Positions 43,959-54,027 of a stretch of 64,000 nt of DNA are shown one piece after another. Position 1 is the first letter of the stretch, and every line of letters starts with the position of its first letter. The position numbers were made by a program, and so were the translations under genes. The notes beneath the pieces are model-generated. The model saw nothing but the letters and a program-made list of their open reading frames with translations. It was not told the origin of the DNA and did not search any database. The DNA comes from Pseudoalteromonas luteoviolacea B = ATCC 29581. Lineage in GTDB: Bacteria; Pseudomonadota; Gammaproteobacteria; Enterobacterales; Alteromonadaceae. The DNA is taken from assembly GCA_000333235.1 (NCBI GenBank), contig CAPN01000010.1, positions 1 through 64,000 on the forward strand. The letters run 5' to 3'.

Positions 43959-46900
43959 CTCTTTTTTTAATCATCTTTTGTTCTTTTAGTTTTGCTGATA
44001 CAACAGAGCTAAAAAGTCCTGCATCTCGTTTGAGTTTCTCGCCAACTAGTGAAACAAATTGGCCGGAGTACTTTACCTTAGAGAGCCACTCGAGCACCCA
44101 TTTTAAAGCAAACGAATCGCATTGGTTTTACCTTCCAGCCTATGAAGCATTAACAGTAGAAAAAAACGCGACAACCTTAACATGGGATGAGGGGTTAAAC
44201 CCAACTATAAGAAAAACAATTACTCCAAACCTTTGGGTATGTGACGCCTTAGCTCAATGTTATTTACCACCAAGTAGTAATAGTCGATTACTCCGAGCAG
44301 AAAATAGTGCTGATTTCGCTCGTCAATTGAAAATCTATACGCAGTATCAGGGCAAACATGACGGGCTATTTTGGCAAACCTATAAAACCGCGCTCCCTGT
44401 TACCTGGCTAGAATTTCAATCGCAGCGTGAGGCGTTTTACCAACTCACGCCCAATTCCCCTCTAGAGCTCTATTTTGACAAGGCGGTTTATCTCAAAGTG
44501 CAAATCCGCTATATCGATAAAGTCACTGAAAACACCAAAGTGCGAATCGCTGTCAATGGAGAGCAACTTGCTTTACTTGAGCCCTCTTCGGCTCCTGCAC
44601 TTGAATACGCACCGCGCAAGGTCGGACTCAACAGCGAAGAATTTCTGAGTGTTTGCGCTGGTTGTTATCTAAAAATAGACAGTAATAACGACGCTCATTT
44701 TCGTTTGTTTATCGCTAAACGGCCTTGGTTAGATACAGACAGTGATGAGCATCTTAAATTAAACCTGGTTTTACCACATTGGTATCAAACACTTGATAGC
44801 CTCACCCAAGCCACGCTCACTGACAAACAACTTGACGTATTTACTTTCGAACATAACGCATCACTACTTGAACAAAAGCGCCGAAAAGAACTAAAACGAG
44901 CCTTAACTACCTCACAGTTTCTTACGCCGATATTCGGCGTTCAATCACACACTATGAAGCAATCGCAAGCGCGGGTTATCACTCACTATCGTGAACGTGA
45001 TAATCACATTTATCCTGTGCTTAGCACTGATACCATCGAGCTTCATCAACTGACAAAGGTTACTTCTTTTGATGTTTCGTCTTTACAACGAATTGAATCC
45101 ACTGCCCGGCTTTTTATTCGAGCCAATACCCATGCAGAACTAACCATTTCAACGGCCAACGATGTTCAAAAATTGAGTGTTCTTCCGAGTGTTCACCTCA
45201 GCGCCATCGACATTGAAATTTTAGCTGAGGATAACTTTTCAATTGAAACAAGTGCCCCTATTGAGCTTGGGGTACAAATAGAGGTTTTAAGCCGTTATCC
45301 AGATCATCGTGGTTGGTTTCACTATGCACGCTCAACAAAAACAACGCCTAAATCAATTCAAGCACTGTTTGACACATCTCGACTCGACGAGTTAACTCGA
45401 TATAAAGCGACTCTCCCTTCTCTAAGCACCGAACCGAACACCGAAAGCACATTAAAAAAACGGACTAAAATCCATTGGTATCAGAAGCTTGGTGAATTAG
45501 AAGAAAAGGCGAAAACGCACTATCCAACTACTCTTTTCGCTGATATTGACGACTTACTCACCAGTGAGTATTCAGAAATTAGAGATAGAACATGGCAGAT
45601 CCGCATCGCCTTATTTGAAAAGCTTGGTTACCGAACATTGGCAATACACTATTTAGAAGCGCTCATAAACCAAAGTGACAGTGCGACGCTAAGTCAGTTC
45701 GCGGCTAATTCGTTATTCAATTACTATTATGAAGAAAAAAACTGGTTCGCGTTAAGGGGGTTATGTGCTTTAGCATATGCTCAAATTGAACAATGTCCAA
45801 ACGTGATACAGAAGATCACATTCATAAACCAACAATGGGTTGAGCTTACCTGGTCAACGCTTCTTAATCATAATGACGGTTTGCAACGACCTGCAATGGA
45901 AGCCTTAAATTGGTCAATGGATTCAACGACACCAAAATTCGTCAATTCAACAATAAATCATTATGGACAAGTATCTTTAGTGTCGGAAAATAACACGAGC
46001 ACATGGTACGTTATTAGCAAAAACAACCCGATAACAATTAAAACGGATCATGCTACAAGCCTTGCTCTCTCAGTCCGCGCACTTAATAAAGATCCCTCTC
46101 GGCAAAATATTAATTGGTTATCCATTGTGCAAGGTGATGCGCACAGGATCTTACCGGTGTTTGCTGACATTGAAGCAAAAACGACTCGTATAAATAAAGC
46201 AGATAGTGAAAAAGTGAACACCCAGTCTGTATCGATTATGAGCCGTGAAATCCTCAGCATTGACAAGGAAAAGCCGCTCATTCTGCATTCAGAAGATACG
46301 TTATTAGTCCAATTTTCAGCATACTCCCCCCAAGGCATTTTACCACTCTCTATCGGCTTCAATTGGCTAGGAAGCAATTGGCTAGACGTGAACGATTTTA
46401 TGGCGGCACTCGAGCAAGGCTCACTAAGTGAAACTGAACTACTCAACTTAGGTTTATACTATTTAGATCAAGGAGCCCTCTATCAACACGCTTACATTGC
46501 ATTACTAAACCAAGCACAAATTTTAGGTGTACGGCGGGCTTTAGATACTCGTTTATCTCGTATTTATGATTATGGCGAATGGCAAAGTGTCACAGACTAT
46601 GTAAACTATTCAAGTAATCAATTAATTGATATTAGAGAAAAAAATGTCATAAGTAGCTTTGAAGCAACCACTGCACATGTGGTAGAAAGTCGTGTCCAAG
46701 GTCTACCAATTCGAGCAAATCACTTATTTTCCCTCGATATTAGCAAACTGTCTGTACCAGCATTACGCTTAGTTTTTAATTATCTAGTTCCTCCATTCTC
46801 ACCATCAACTCATACTCATGTGCAAGTCGAGTATACGCAGTCTCAACAAGTTACTGTCAATAAGAATCAGAATGTTACTGTTGGCATTGAGTTAGGTTCA

Positions 46901-48235
46901 GCTAAAAAAGACATCCAAATAAAATGGCATGAACCTAATTTAGGTGAAATGGTCACTGTAGAATTATTGGTTCCTAATGCACAAGGCCATTGGGAACCAT
47001 TTTACCTTGAGGACCGGCAACGTTTTTATCAAAACGATAGCGAACATCCAATTGAATTTACCTTATCACGCGATGCGTTCGTAAAAATTGAAGCGATTGA
47101 AAGTTCCGCGCGAATAGAACATGTCGGTTTCTATCCTGCAGGAAAGGTTTCATTATCCGACAGTAACTTAACTGCTCGGGCGTTTACTTGGCAGCTCGCG
47201 CTTTCACCACAACCGAAGCTCACTTACCAAGCACCTGAATATACGTTTAACCCGATTCAGATTGAATCATTTAGCCAAGAAGTAACACAACTAGAGATAG
47301 TGAACTTCCCAGTTATCGTACCAAATGACTGGTATCATTACGCACAACTTGAGCTCCGTGAACAACGCATTTTTGATAGTGACGAAGACTTGGTATCGCG
47401 CATTTCGCAGACACTCACATTAGGTCTAAAAAAGCGATTTAACAATCAATGGTTAGGCCTTTCTCTTGGGTATGGTTTCGAACATAATCATCATAATTCT
47501 TGGCAGCTAGCCGCTAAACACACATGGCGAAGTGATACTTCAACATGGTTTAGCGTAACAAATTGGCGTGGATATTATCAAGCTGCTGATTATCCAAATC
47601 CTTCAGCATGGCGTTCATTGCTTTCTGTCGGAGCCGGACAACAATGGATAATCGATAATACGTGGCAGCTAAAATGGTTATTGGCACCGTTTGTAAACCA
47701 AAGTAACGTCGATAATGTTGGCTATTTTCGCGATCCGAAAATCACACCTGATATTTTCAGCTACTACCGTGACGACCATAAACATGGTTGGGTACTTGAA
47801 CTTGATGCTGCGCTTAGAGTGTTTACCGATATACGCTGGTCGGCAGGTTTACAACTAACCAGTAATCAAGACTGGCGCTCCCTAGACAATACCAATTTTT
47901 TTTGGGGAGTCACTCAACATTATCAAGGACAAGTACTGCAAAGCCAATTTTTACATCGATATCGCTTTGCCGATGAACATCGCGCAGTAGCTTATTGGGA
48001 GCACGCATTTTTAGCAAAATGGCACATTCCTTTTACCTTATCTAAAAATCATATCGCGTGGTTTGACTTAAACTGGCGTAAATCTCTTTCAGATAATAAG
48101 TACAATTTCTCAATTAACTTACGTATAGGTAATGAAGGGCATACAGGTTACGAGCCATTTTCACCAGATGAAATCGTTTTTGAATCATTGCGGATAGCGC
48201 ATTTATATCATGAGATTGAGGCTGTAAATGAATAA
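43943..48235 (+). CDS. Large exported protein with a probable C-terminal outer-membrane beta-barrel
   Basis: The 1430-residue protein has a signal peptide (about 1-18, ending SFAD). The first 480 residues are beta-rich. A helical, TPR-like region follows (about 500-690; RTLAIHYLEALINQSDS, QFAANSLFNYYYEEKNW), then another beta and helical region. The last 300 residues (about 1130-1430) show alternating hydrophobic and polar residues with many aromatic residues and glycines (LTLGLKKRF, LGLSLGYGFEHN, RSLLSVGAGQQWI, YNFSINLRIG), as in outer-membrane barrels. TPR plus barrel is the plan of exopolysaccharide exporters such as BcsC and PgaA, so an export channel for the operon's polymer is inferred. 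I do not recognise a named family. Confidence 0.6.
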   Translation: MFQTIALFLIIFCSFSFADTTELKSPASRLSFSPTSETNWPEYFTLESHSSTHFKANESHWFYLPAYEALTVEKNATTLTWDEGLNPTIRKTITPNLWVCDALAQCYLPPSSNSRLLRAENSADFARQLKIYTQYQGKHDGLFWQTYKTALPVTWLEFQSQREAFYQLTPNSPLELYFDKAVYLKVQIRYIDKVTENTKVRIAVNGEQLALLEPSSAPALEYAPRKVGLNSEEFLSVCAGCYLKIDSNNDAHFRLFIAKRPWLDTDSDEHLKLNLVLPHWYQTLDSLTQATLTDKQLDVFTFEHNASLLEQKRRKELKRALTTSQFLTPIFGVQSHTMKQSQARVITHYRERDNHIYPVLSTDTIELHQLTKVTSFDVSSLQRIESTARLFIRANTHAELTISTANDVQKLSVLPSVHLSAIDIEILAEDNFSIETSAPIELGVQIEVLSRYPDHRGWFHYARSTKTTPKSIQALFDTSRLDELTRYKATLPSLSTEPNTESTLKKRTKIHWYQKLGELEEKAKTHYPTTLFADIDDLLTSEYSEIRDRTWQIRIALFEKLGYRTLAIHYLEALINQSDSATLSQFAANSLFNYYYEEKNWFALRGLCALAYAQIEQCPNVIQKITFINQQWVELTWSTLLNHNDGLQRPAMEALNWSMDSTTPKFVNSTINHYGQVSLVSENNTSTWYVISKNNPITIKTDHATSLALSVRALNKDPSRQNINWLSIVQGDAHRILPVFADIEAKTTRINKADSEKVNTQSVSIMSREILSIDKEKPLILHSEDTLLVQFSAYSPQGILPLSIGFNWLGSNWLDVNDFMAALEQGSLSETELLNLGLYYLDQGALYQHAYIALLNQAQILGVRRALDTRLSRIYDYGEWQSVTDYVNYSSNQLIDIREKNVISSFEATTAHVVESRVQGLPIRANHLFSLDISKLSVPALRLVFNYLVPPFSPSTHTHVQVEYTQSQQVTVNKNQNVTVGIELGSAKKDIQIKWHEPNLGEMVTVELLVPNAQGHWEPFYLEDRQRFYQNDSEHPIEFTLSRDAFVKIEAIESSARIEHVGFYPAGKVSLSDSNLTARAFTWQLALSPQPKLTYQAPEYTFNPIQIESFSQEVTQLEIVNFPVIVPNDWYHYAQLELREQRIFDSDEDLVSRISQTLTLGLKKRFNNQWLGLSLGYGFEHNHHNSWQLAAKHTWRSDTSTWFSVTNWRGYYQAADYPNPSAWRSLLSVGAGQQWIIDNTWQLKWLLAPFVNQSNVDNVGYFRDPKITPDIFSYYRDDHKHGWVLELDAALRVFTDIRWSAGLQLTSNQDWRSLDNTNFFWGVTQHYQGQVLQSQFLHRYRFADEHRAVAYWEHAFLAKWHIPFTLSKNHIAWFDLNWRKSLSDNKYNFSINLRIGNEGHTGYEPFSPDEIVFESLRIAHLYHEIEAVNE

Positions 48236-51200
48236 GCAGCAACTAACGCGACAAATTGAACAACTGCTGTTTGCTGATATCGCCAAGTTTTGGTTGAATC
48301 TTTATCAGCAAAAATACACTACGTTGATTGATGAATTAGCAAATTGGCCACTTCTTCAAAACAAGCCAGAACATGAAGAGACAACGGCTTGGCTAATGTC
48401 CCAAACGATTGCTTTTTTGAAACATCGCATCGACCAACTTAGCATTGAATTACAAATACTTCATCAAAATCATCGCGCATTTATAGAACGCATTAATCAT
48501 GCTGAACTACACATTGAGAAAAACTTACACACGATTCGATACGCCCAAGAATTAGGTTCAGAGGGTGATTTCCTTGAAGCTGATAAAGAAGCGTTTGAAC
48601 GCTGGTTCGATGAACATGCGGTTATTAGCCGTTACCAAAATCGCTGCCACGACCGCGAGCAACTTTTAAAGTTCTTGATTAGTAAACTAGGCGAGATTAG
48701 CCGTCGATATTTAGCGCTTGATCCAAAATCGATGCCAGAGATTTGGCAGAAACTCAATCTCCAAAGTTATTTTGAAGCACTCCTAGATCAACAACACAAT
48801 TTAGCCCTTCGACAAAGCACTTTTCGTGCGTTAGTGAACCTCATTTCATTACTGTACAGCAACGACCAAGACCTCGATTTGCAAAGTGGATTACTTGCTC
48901 ATCTTGTTGAGTCATTAGAACAGCCTGACACCCCATTTCAAGCACGTATCGACATCCTCGAAATTCTTATCCATCAACGTCCAACTTTTGTGCGTGCTCA
49001 TATGTGGGCCCTTTTTAGTGATTCTGAGTTACTAAAAAACGGTAAGCCCAATGATACTGATGGCTTATTTATTCAATGCGCCTTTGCTCGCATTCTATTT
49101 AGCCAGACTCACTTAACAGATAAAGATCTACTTTTGCTAAACAGCTTATCAAACCATATATACCCTCGAGTTCGGCAATCTGTCATCGAGGCATTAGTAT
49201 TGGCTCCTGACCATGTTGCCAAATCACTTATTGATACTCGCTTAAACCACGAGTGTGACCCTGCGGTTCGATTTACCTTAGTAAAACAACTAACCGACCT
49301 GCGCTTTACATCGAATTCACTTGCTTGGGAATGGTGGAAAACGATTATTTCTCAAGATAATCACCCTGAGGTAAAACGCCTTGCATTAGAACTTACACCA
49401 CGAATTTATCTCAATCAAAGTGCAGAAGTTCAATCCGAAAACAGCCTGCTACTCAACTATTTAAGTTTCTTATCAACACAACTGACTAATGAACCACATT
49501 TAGCTGTTCGACGTGTAATGGTAAGAGTAAAAGAACAACTGGTTAGTTTTTATTTTCAGTCGCAAATGGTGGCTTTAGAACAAGTACTAAATCAAGACGC
49601 ATCAATCATTAAACTTGATAAGCGAATCATGGATGCTGACTTGCTTGGCCGACTTCTAAGTATACGCAGCCAAACTACCACACAATTTAGTGTTTCAAGT
49701 AACAAGACGCATTGGTTAATCGAAAAACGACCTTATTATGGTTTTCGTCTTTGGCGTTTTCTTTTTGAATGGCGTAACCCTAGTACAGATAAACGCGCCA
49801 GTCACAATCATACGACAGCCTATAAGCCGAGAGCAGAAATCTTCGTCCCTAGTCCATTAGTTGCGGAAATCAGCAAAACTCAAGTACCAGGCGAGCCTTT
49901 GTTTCATCAAAACGAACAATGTACTCGTGGTCATTTACCCCATCTTGATCACTTGCTCAGTATCTTGAGCCAAGATAAGCAAAAGCTGCCGACTGGTTTA
50001 AATGAGCAACATCACCCAGTCTCCGATAGCATCTGCTTTACACCCGACGGCATCTTGCTCCTCAATCGACCAAACACGCTATGGGCTAAACTAAAAGCCT
50101 ATTTTCAAATAACAAGGCGATATTGCGATTTAGATTTACTTAGACACGGTTCAACGAATCAGCAACAGCATTATCTTGAACTATTAGAACAATTCGGTTT
50201 TTCATTTTCTTTTGTACCTTATGGCAGTGTTGTCGGTGAACCCGTACAACTTGAACAATCCATTCAATCCCTCTACAAAAAACACACATTCATCAAACTC
50301 GGTCCTTTTTTCATTAATTTATGGCTCAGTTTTAAAGAGTACAGCATTTCAATTTATCAAAACTCCGTCGTGCAATTATTATTTTTTGTGAGTTTTTTCT
50401 GTGCATATTTCTTTGCAAGGCACGTTAAAGTGAGCAGAGATATTATTAAGCATCGTACTGCGATTCCTATCAGCATAGGTGGTTGGGGGACAAGGGGGAA
50501 ATCTGGCACTGAACGCCTAAAAGCCGCATTATTTTCAAGCCTCGGATTAAAAGTAGTGAGCAAGACTACCGGTTGTGAAGCCATGATGATTTACTCGAAA
50601 ACCAACGGCGATCAATTCGAGATTCCTTTATTCAGACCCTTCGACAAAGCGAGCATATGGGAACAAGGCGATGTACTCGCATTTGCAGCAAAAGTGAAAG
50701 CGGATGTGTTTTTATGGGAATGCATGGGCCTGAACCCGAGATACGTGCGAATTTTGCGACGCTGGATGCGAGACAATTTTACAACCATCACAAATGCGTA
50801 TCCCGATCATGAAGACATACTGGGCCCTCGTGGTATTGATGTCGCAAAGGAAATGTCTGCTTTTATCGGTGAACAAACTCAAGTGTTTACTTCTGAACAG
50901 ACTATGATGCCAATCCTTGATGCCGACGCAAAATCGAAAGGCAGCTCACTGATTCAAGTACATTGGGGAGATGGATTCCAGATCACCAAAGAAATACGAG
51001 CGCTTTATCCTTATGAGGAGCACCCCGATAACATTGCACTCGTATGCAAAATGGCGAGCTATATAGGTATTCGAAAAGACATTGTCTTCAAAGAGACTGC
51101 CAAACGTATTATCCCCGATGTAGGCGTACTGCAAGTATTTGGCCCTGAAACTGTCGGTGACGTTCAGCAATCTTTTATTAATGGTATGTCTGCCAATGAA

Positions 51201-52352
51201 CGACTTGCGACGATAGAAAACTGGCGTCGATTAGAGTTAGCAACCAAAGCAAACGACCCCAACACCCAAATTGTTGCTTTAATCAACAATAGAAATGACC
51301 GTGTGGCACGTTCACGGGTATTTGCCGATATAGTGGCCAATGATTTAAGTTTTGATCACATTGTCATCGTAGGGACGAATGTAGATGGATTTATGACTTA
51401 TCTCAAACAAGCGTTGTTTACTCGTTTGCATTCAATCATTGAGCGAAGGGATGAAGAAGCATGTAAAGACTTTTTTCGCTTTTTGCATGTCAATCGCTCA
51501 TTAGAAGAATGTGTAAATGAACTTAAGCAAAAACAACTTATAGACATTCAATTGTCAGTAGGTGACTTTGATGAGTTACTTAAGTTAATGCAAAGCAATA
51601 ACTTTCCTACTTTATTGCGAGAACGCTTGGCTATGAACAACCGATTTTCAAAACTCGATCTGACGGACTTAGCCTCCCAAAGTGACGCGCTCGAAGCACT
51701 TCTTTCCATGTGGCAAGCGTGCCACTGCACACCGATAAGTGATCCCTATATTGCTGCAGATACTCTCGCGTTAAAAATAAGCAGTTTACGTCAAGGCGCG
51801 CAAGCACAGATCCTATTTGGTATGCAAAATATTAAAGGTCCTGGACTTACGTTTGTTAACGCATGGCAAAAATGGCAAAAGCTAAAAGATGCAATGACGC
51901 AACTATCTAACCACAAGATTACGACCGATGAAGTAAAACAAATCGTAAGCTCATTGGTCGTTGAAACTAACTACAATATCATGGCTCGCCAGTTACTTAT
52001 GACTCACTTACCTAAAGTAAAAAAATTGCCGATTGCGCAAAGTGAATTCGTACAGGCTGATTTAGGCGCGCTTGAACTTGCAATTACACCAATCAAAGAA
52101 AACGATATGGAAAAAAAACCCCACCACGTTCACCCTATTTTGCAATTTATATTACAAGTCGCAGAGTCGTTTATGGATGCGGGCGCAGCAGTAAATCGAA
52201 AAAAGACAGCAATACAAATTTATCAAGACATCGCCGATGAACGAATAACGATTGAACGTGCTGTCGAGGTGTTAAGACGCCTCAATCGCAGTCAAAAACC
52301 GGGTTGGTTACTTGCCCATTATGTTCGCAAGAGAAGAAAGGGCACAACTTAA
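48228..52352 (+). CDS. Giant PgsB/CapB-like amide ligase with HEAT-like N-terminal extension
   Basis: The 1374-residue protein. Residues about 740-1250 match PgsB/CapB (about 390 residues in Bacillus): P-loop GTRGKSG (754-760), SKTTGCEAMMIY, WECMGLNP with E831, TNAYPDHEDILGP, FINGMSANERLATIENWRR, INNRNDRVARS and FGMQNIKGPG. A membrane helix (about 713-729) precedes the ligase domain, as in PgsB. This Mur-ligase-like enzyme activates a carboxyl group with ATP and forms amide bonds, giving poly-gamma-glutamate in known cases. The first 500 residues are helical with HEAT-like repeats (YPRVRQSVIEALVLAP, DPAVRFTLVKQL, HPEVKRLALEL). About 120 extra residues follow the ligase. It is the last operon gene. 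The polymer made here is not known. Confidence 0.82.
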   Translation: MNKQQLTRQIEQLLFADIAKFWLNLYQQKYTTLIDELANWPLLQNKPEHEETTAWLMSQTIAFLKHRIDQLSIELQILHQNHRAFIERINHAELHIEKNLHTIRYAQELGSEGDFLEADKEAFERWFDEHAVISRYQNRCHDREQLLKFLISKLGEISRRYLALDPKSMPEIWQKLNLQSYFEALLDQQHNLALRQSTFRALVNLISLLYSNDQDLDLQSGLLAHLVESLEQPDTPFQARIDILEILIHQRPTFVRAHMWALFSDSELLKNGKPNDTDGLFIQCAFARILFSQTHLTDKDLLLLNSLSNHIYPRVRQSVIEALVLAPDHVAKSLIDTRLNHECDPAVRFTLVKQLTDLRFTSNSLAWEWWKTIISQDNHPEVKRLALELTPRIYLNQSAEVQSENSLLLNYLSFLSTQLTNEPHLAVRRVMVRVKEQLVSFYFQSQMVALEQVLNQDASIIKLDKRIMDADLLGRLLSIRSQTTTQFSVSSNKTHWLIEKRPYYGFRLWRFLFEWRNPSTDKRASHNHTTAYKPRAEIFVPSPLVAEISKTQVPGEPLFHQNEQCTRGHLPHLDHLLSILSQDKQKLPTGLNEQHHPVSDSICFTPDGILLLNRPNTLWAKLKAYFQITRRYCDLDLLRHGSTNQQQHYLELLEQFGFSFSFVPYGSVVGEPVQLEQSIQSLYKKHTFIKLGPFFINLWLSFKEYSISIYQNSVVQLLFFVSFFCAYFFARHVKVSRDIIKHRTAIPISIGGWGTRGKSGTERLKAALFSSLGLKVVSKTTGCEAMMIYSKTNGDQFEIPLFRPFDKASIWEQGDVLAFAAKVKADVFLWECMGLNPRYVRILRRWMRDNFTTITNAYPDHEDILGPRGIDVAKEMSAFIGEQTQVFTSEQTMMPILDADAKSKGSSLIQVHWGDGFQITKEIRALYPYEEHPDNIALVCKMASYIGIRKDIVFKETAKRIIPDVGVLQVFGPETVGDVQQSFINGMSANERLATIENWRRLELATKANDPNTQIVALINNRNDRVARSRVFADIVANDLSFDHIVIVGTNVDGFMTYLKQALFTRLHSIIERRDEEACKDFFRFLHVNRSLEECVNELKQKQLIDIQLSVGDFDELLKLMQSNNFPTLLRERLAMNNRFSKLDLTDLASQSDALEALLSMWQACHCTPISDPYIAADTLALKISSLRQGAQAQILFGMQNIKGPGLTFVNAWQKWQKLKDAMTQLSNHKITTDEVKQIVSSLVVETNYNIMARQLLMTHLPKVKKLPIAQSEFVQADLGALELAITPIKENDMEKKPHHVHPILQFILQVAESFMDAGAAVNRKKTAIQIYQDIADERITIERAVEVLRRLNRSQKPGWLLAHYVRKRRKGTT

Positions 52353-52498
52353 TAATTAGTTTTTTTAACCTAATACATCGTATTTTCTGTTTTTAGCTAT
52401 TCTTTTATTGTACGACTTTTGTTTACCACTTAAAACTAGTACTATATAACTAGAAAACAGCAAGGATTGTTACTTCATGTTAACAAAAAGAGGTCATC

Positions 52499-53716
52499 AT
52501 GAACAAACTCACTTGCCTTACTATCTTATTCAGTTCGTTTCTTTCCACATTTAGTACTCACGCGAACCTAGTTGCAAATGGTTCTTTTGAACAATCAGCT
52601 TCTTTTTCGGGTAAGTGGTCACTCTTAAGCGACCTGCCTGGATGGCAACGTGACGGTGCAAAATTTGAAATTCAAACTTCTTCGCTTGGTATTATTGACG
52701 CGCAAGCGGGATCGCAGTATCTAGAACTTGATTCAACCGCGAATTACACTGCACATCAAACGATTGCAACGGTGGTTGGACAAAAATATCAATTGACCTT
52801 CTATTACACACCCCGCGTTAAAAACAATAACGACACGAATAAAATGACCGTAACATGGAATGATCAAGAAGTGATCACGCTAAATGGCGATGAAAGAGGT
52901 TGGCAAAAAGTAGAACTGACGATCATAGCGACTTCAACGACCAGTAAAATCGCCTTCACTGGCACAGGAAAATCAGATTCTTACGGTGCGCTGATTGACA
53001 ATGTATCGCTTGTTGCGAAAGCCTCTAAACCTGCTTGTTTAACTGGATTATTTGGCATTAATGAATACGGCTCACCAAGCGAAGGCTATGTTTATCACTT
53101 TAATACTGACAAAAAAGATTACAGTATTATGGCTAATTTAACCAATACAGCGTCAAATTTAGCTGCAGGTAATGGCAAGCTCTATTTCATGGAACAACTG
53201 GATTCAGAGACTAAAGAAACTCGTATCTGGCAGTATAGCTTAGAAAAAAATTCTCAAGCGCAACTTTCGACAACAACGTCATTCCCAATCTATCGATCAA
53301 CGATTCGAGATGACAAACAAGCAATTCGAGCTACTAGCCTTACCTATATGTATGATTTCGATCTACACAGTGGTGAGAAAACGGTGCTTGGGAAAATGGC
53401 TTTTAAAGGTGAAAACTTCAAACATGGGGATATTGCCTATTCCGCAGATGGTAACATTTTGTATGTACTGACAGGACAAGCATTATACACTATTGATATT
53501 GGTACAATGGAACTGACTGAAATCGGTAAACATGGCGTTAATTGGGCTTCTGGTATTGCAATTAATAACGATGGCGAAATTTTTGTGTCTGGAAGAAACC
53601 CTCAAGAAAACGCAAAGATCTACCGCCTTGATCCACAAACAGCAACCCCTAGTTTCGTTATGGATGGTCCAAGCCACATCAACGACTTAGCATTTTCTTC
53701 AGATCAATGTAACTAA
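52499..53716 (+). CDS. Secreted protein with DUF642-like domain and propeller-like repeats
   Basis: The 405-residue protein has a signal peptide (about 1-22, ending THAN). The N-terminal half starts LVANGSFEQSASFSG and continues with GWQRDGAKFEIQTS, QYLELDS and ALIDNVSLVA, the jelly-roll pattern of DUF642 and related carbohydrate-binding-like domains. The second half (about 190-405) has repeats of the YSADGNILYVLTGQALYTIDIGT type, suggesting a beta-propeller. No PEP-CTERM or other sorting tail is seen. Its function is unknown; a surface or matrix binding role is possible. It has its own upstream region and terminator, so it is not clearly part of the preceding operon. Confidence 0.7.
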   Translation: MNKLTCLTILFSSFLSTFSTHANLVANGSFEQSASFSGKWSLLSDLPGWQRDGAKFEIQTSSLGIIDAQAGSQYLELDSTANYTAHQTIATVVGQKYQLTFYYTPRVKNNNDTNKMTVTWNDQEVITLNGDERGWQKVELTIIATSTTSKIAFTGTGKSDSYGALIDNVSLVAKASKPACLTGLFGINEYGSPSEGYVYHFNTDKKDYSIMANLTNTASNLAAGNGKLYFMEQLDSETKETRIWQYSLEKNSQAQLSTTTSFPIYRSTIRDDKQAIRATSLTYMYDFDLHSGEKTVLGKMAFKGENFKHGDIAYSADGNILYVLTGQALYTIDIGTMELTEIGKHGVNWASGIAINNDGEIFVSGRNPQENAKIYRLDPQTATPSFVMDGPSHINDLAFSSDQCN

Positions 53717-53755
53717 ACACTTATCGATACAAAAAAGAGACGAAGACAATCGAAG

Positions 53756-53778
53756 GCCAGTAGCAATACTGGCTTTTT
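53756..53778 (+). terminator. Terminator after the DUF642-like gene
   Basis: GCCAGTA (53756-53762), a GCAA tetraloop and TACTGGC (53767-53773) are followed by five T. Confidence 0.75.
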
Positions 53779-54027
53779 GTTTTTTTGCTCCTCTGGTAAG
53801 GCTTCCACCAACGCATGGTAGTAGGTATACTGGAGCGCTTTTATAATAATACCACTCAAATTCAATACCCATAATCGGCACATCATGTATCAGATAGGGG
53901 ATGAATATTGAGAGTCGATTTTACGTACTTGCTACAACATTACGCGTAAAATCATTTCAAATGGCCACCCGTTCATAACGACATAAATACAAAATGGCCT
54001 GATGATCAAACTAGTTAGGAAGAGTTT
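53779..54027. promoter_or_regulatory. Upstream region of the POT transporter with an interrupted palindrome
   Basis: GATTTTACG (53917-53925) and its exact complement CGTAAAATC (53945-53953) are separated by 19 bases. The centre-to-centre spacing is 28 bp, close to three helical turns, and suits two half-sites for one regulator. No other motif was recognised in the 311-bp gap between genes, apart from the terminator at its left end. Confidence 0.4.

Noticed and set aside
46048..46446. 132-codon open frame on the minus strand
   Set aside because: It lies wholly inside the 1430-residue exported protein, lacks a ribosome-binding site and has a composition typical of an antisense shadow.
52499..53716. 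PEP-CTERM or similar exosortase-sorted protein
   Set aside because: The N-terminal domain suggests that class, but the C-terminus ends without a sorting motif, membrane helix or basic tail.
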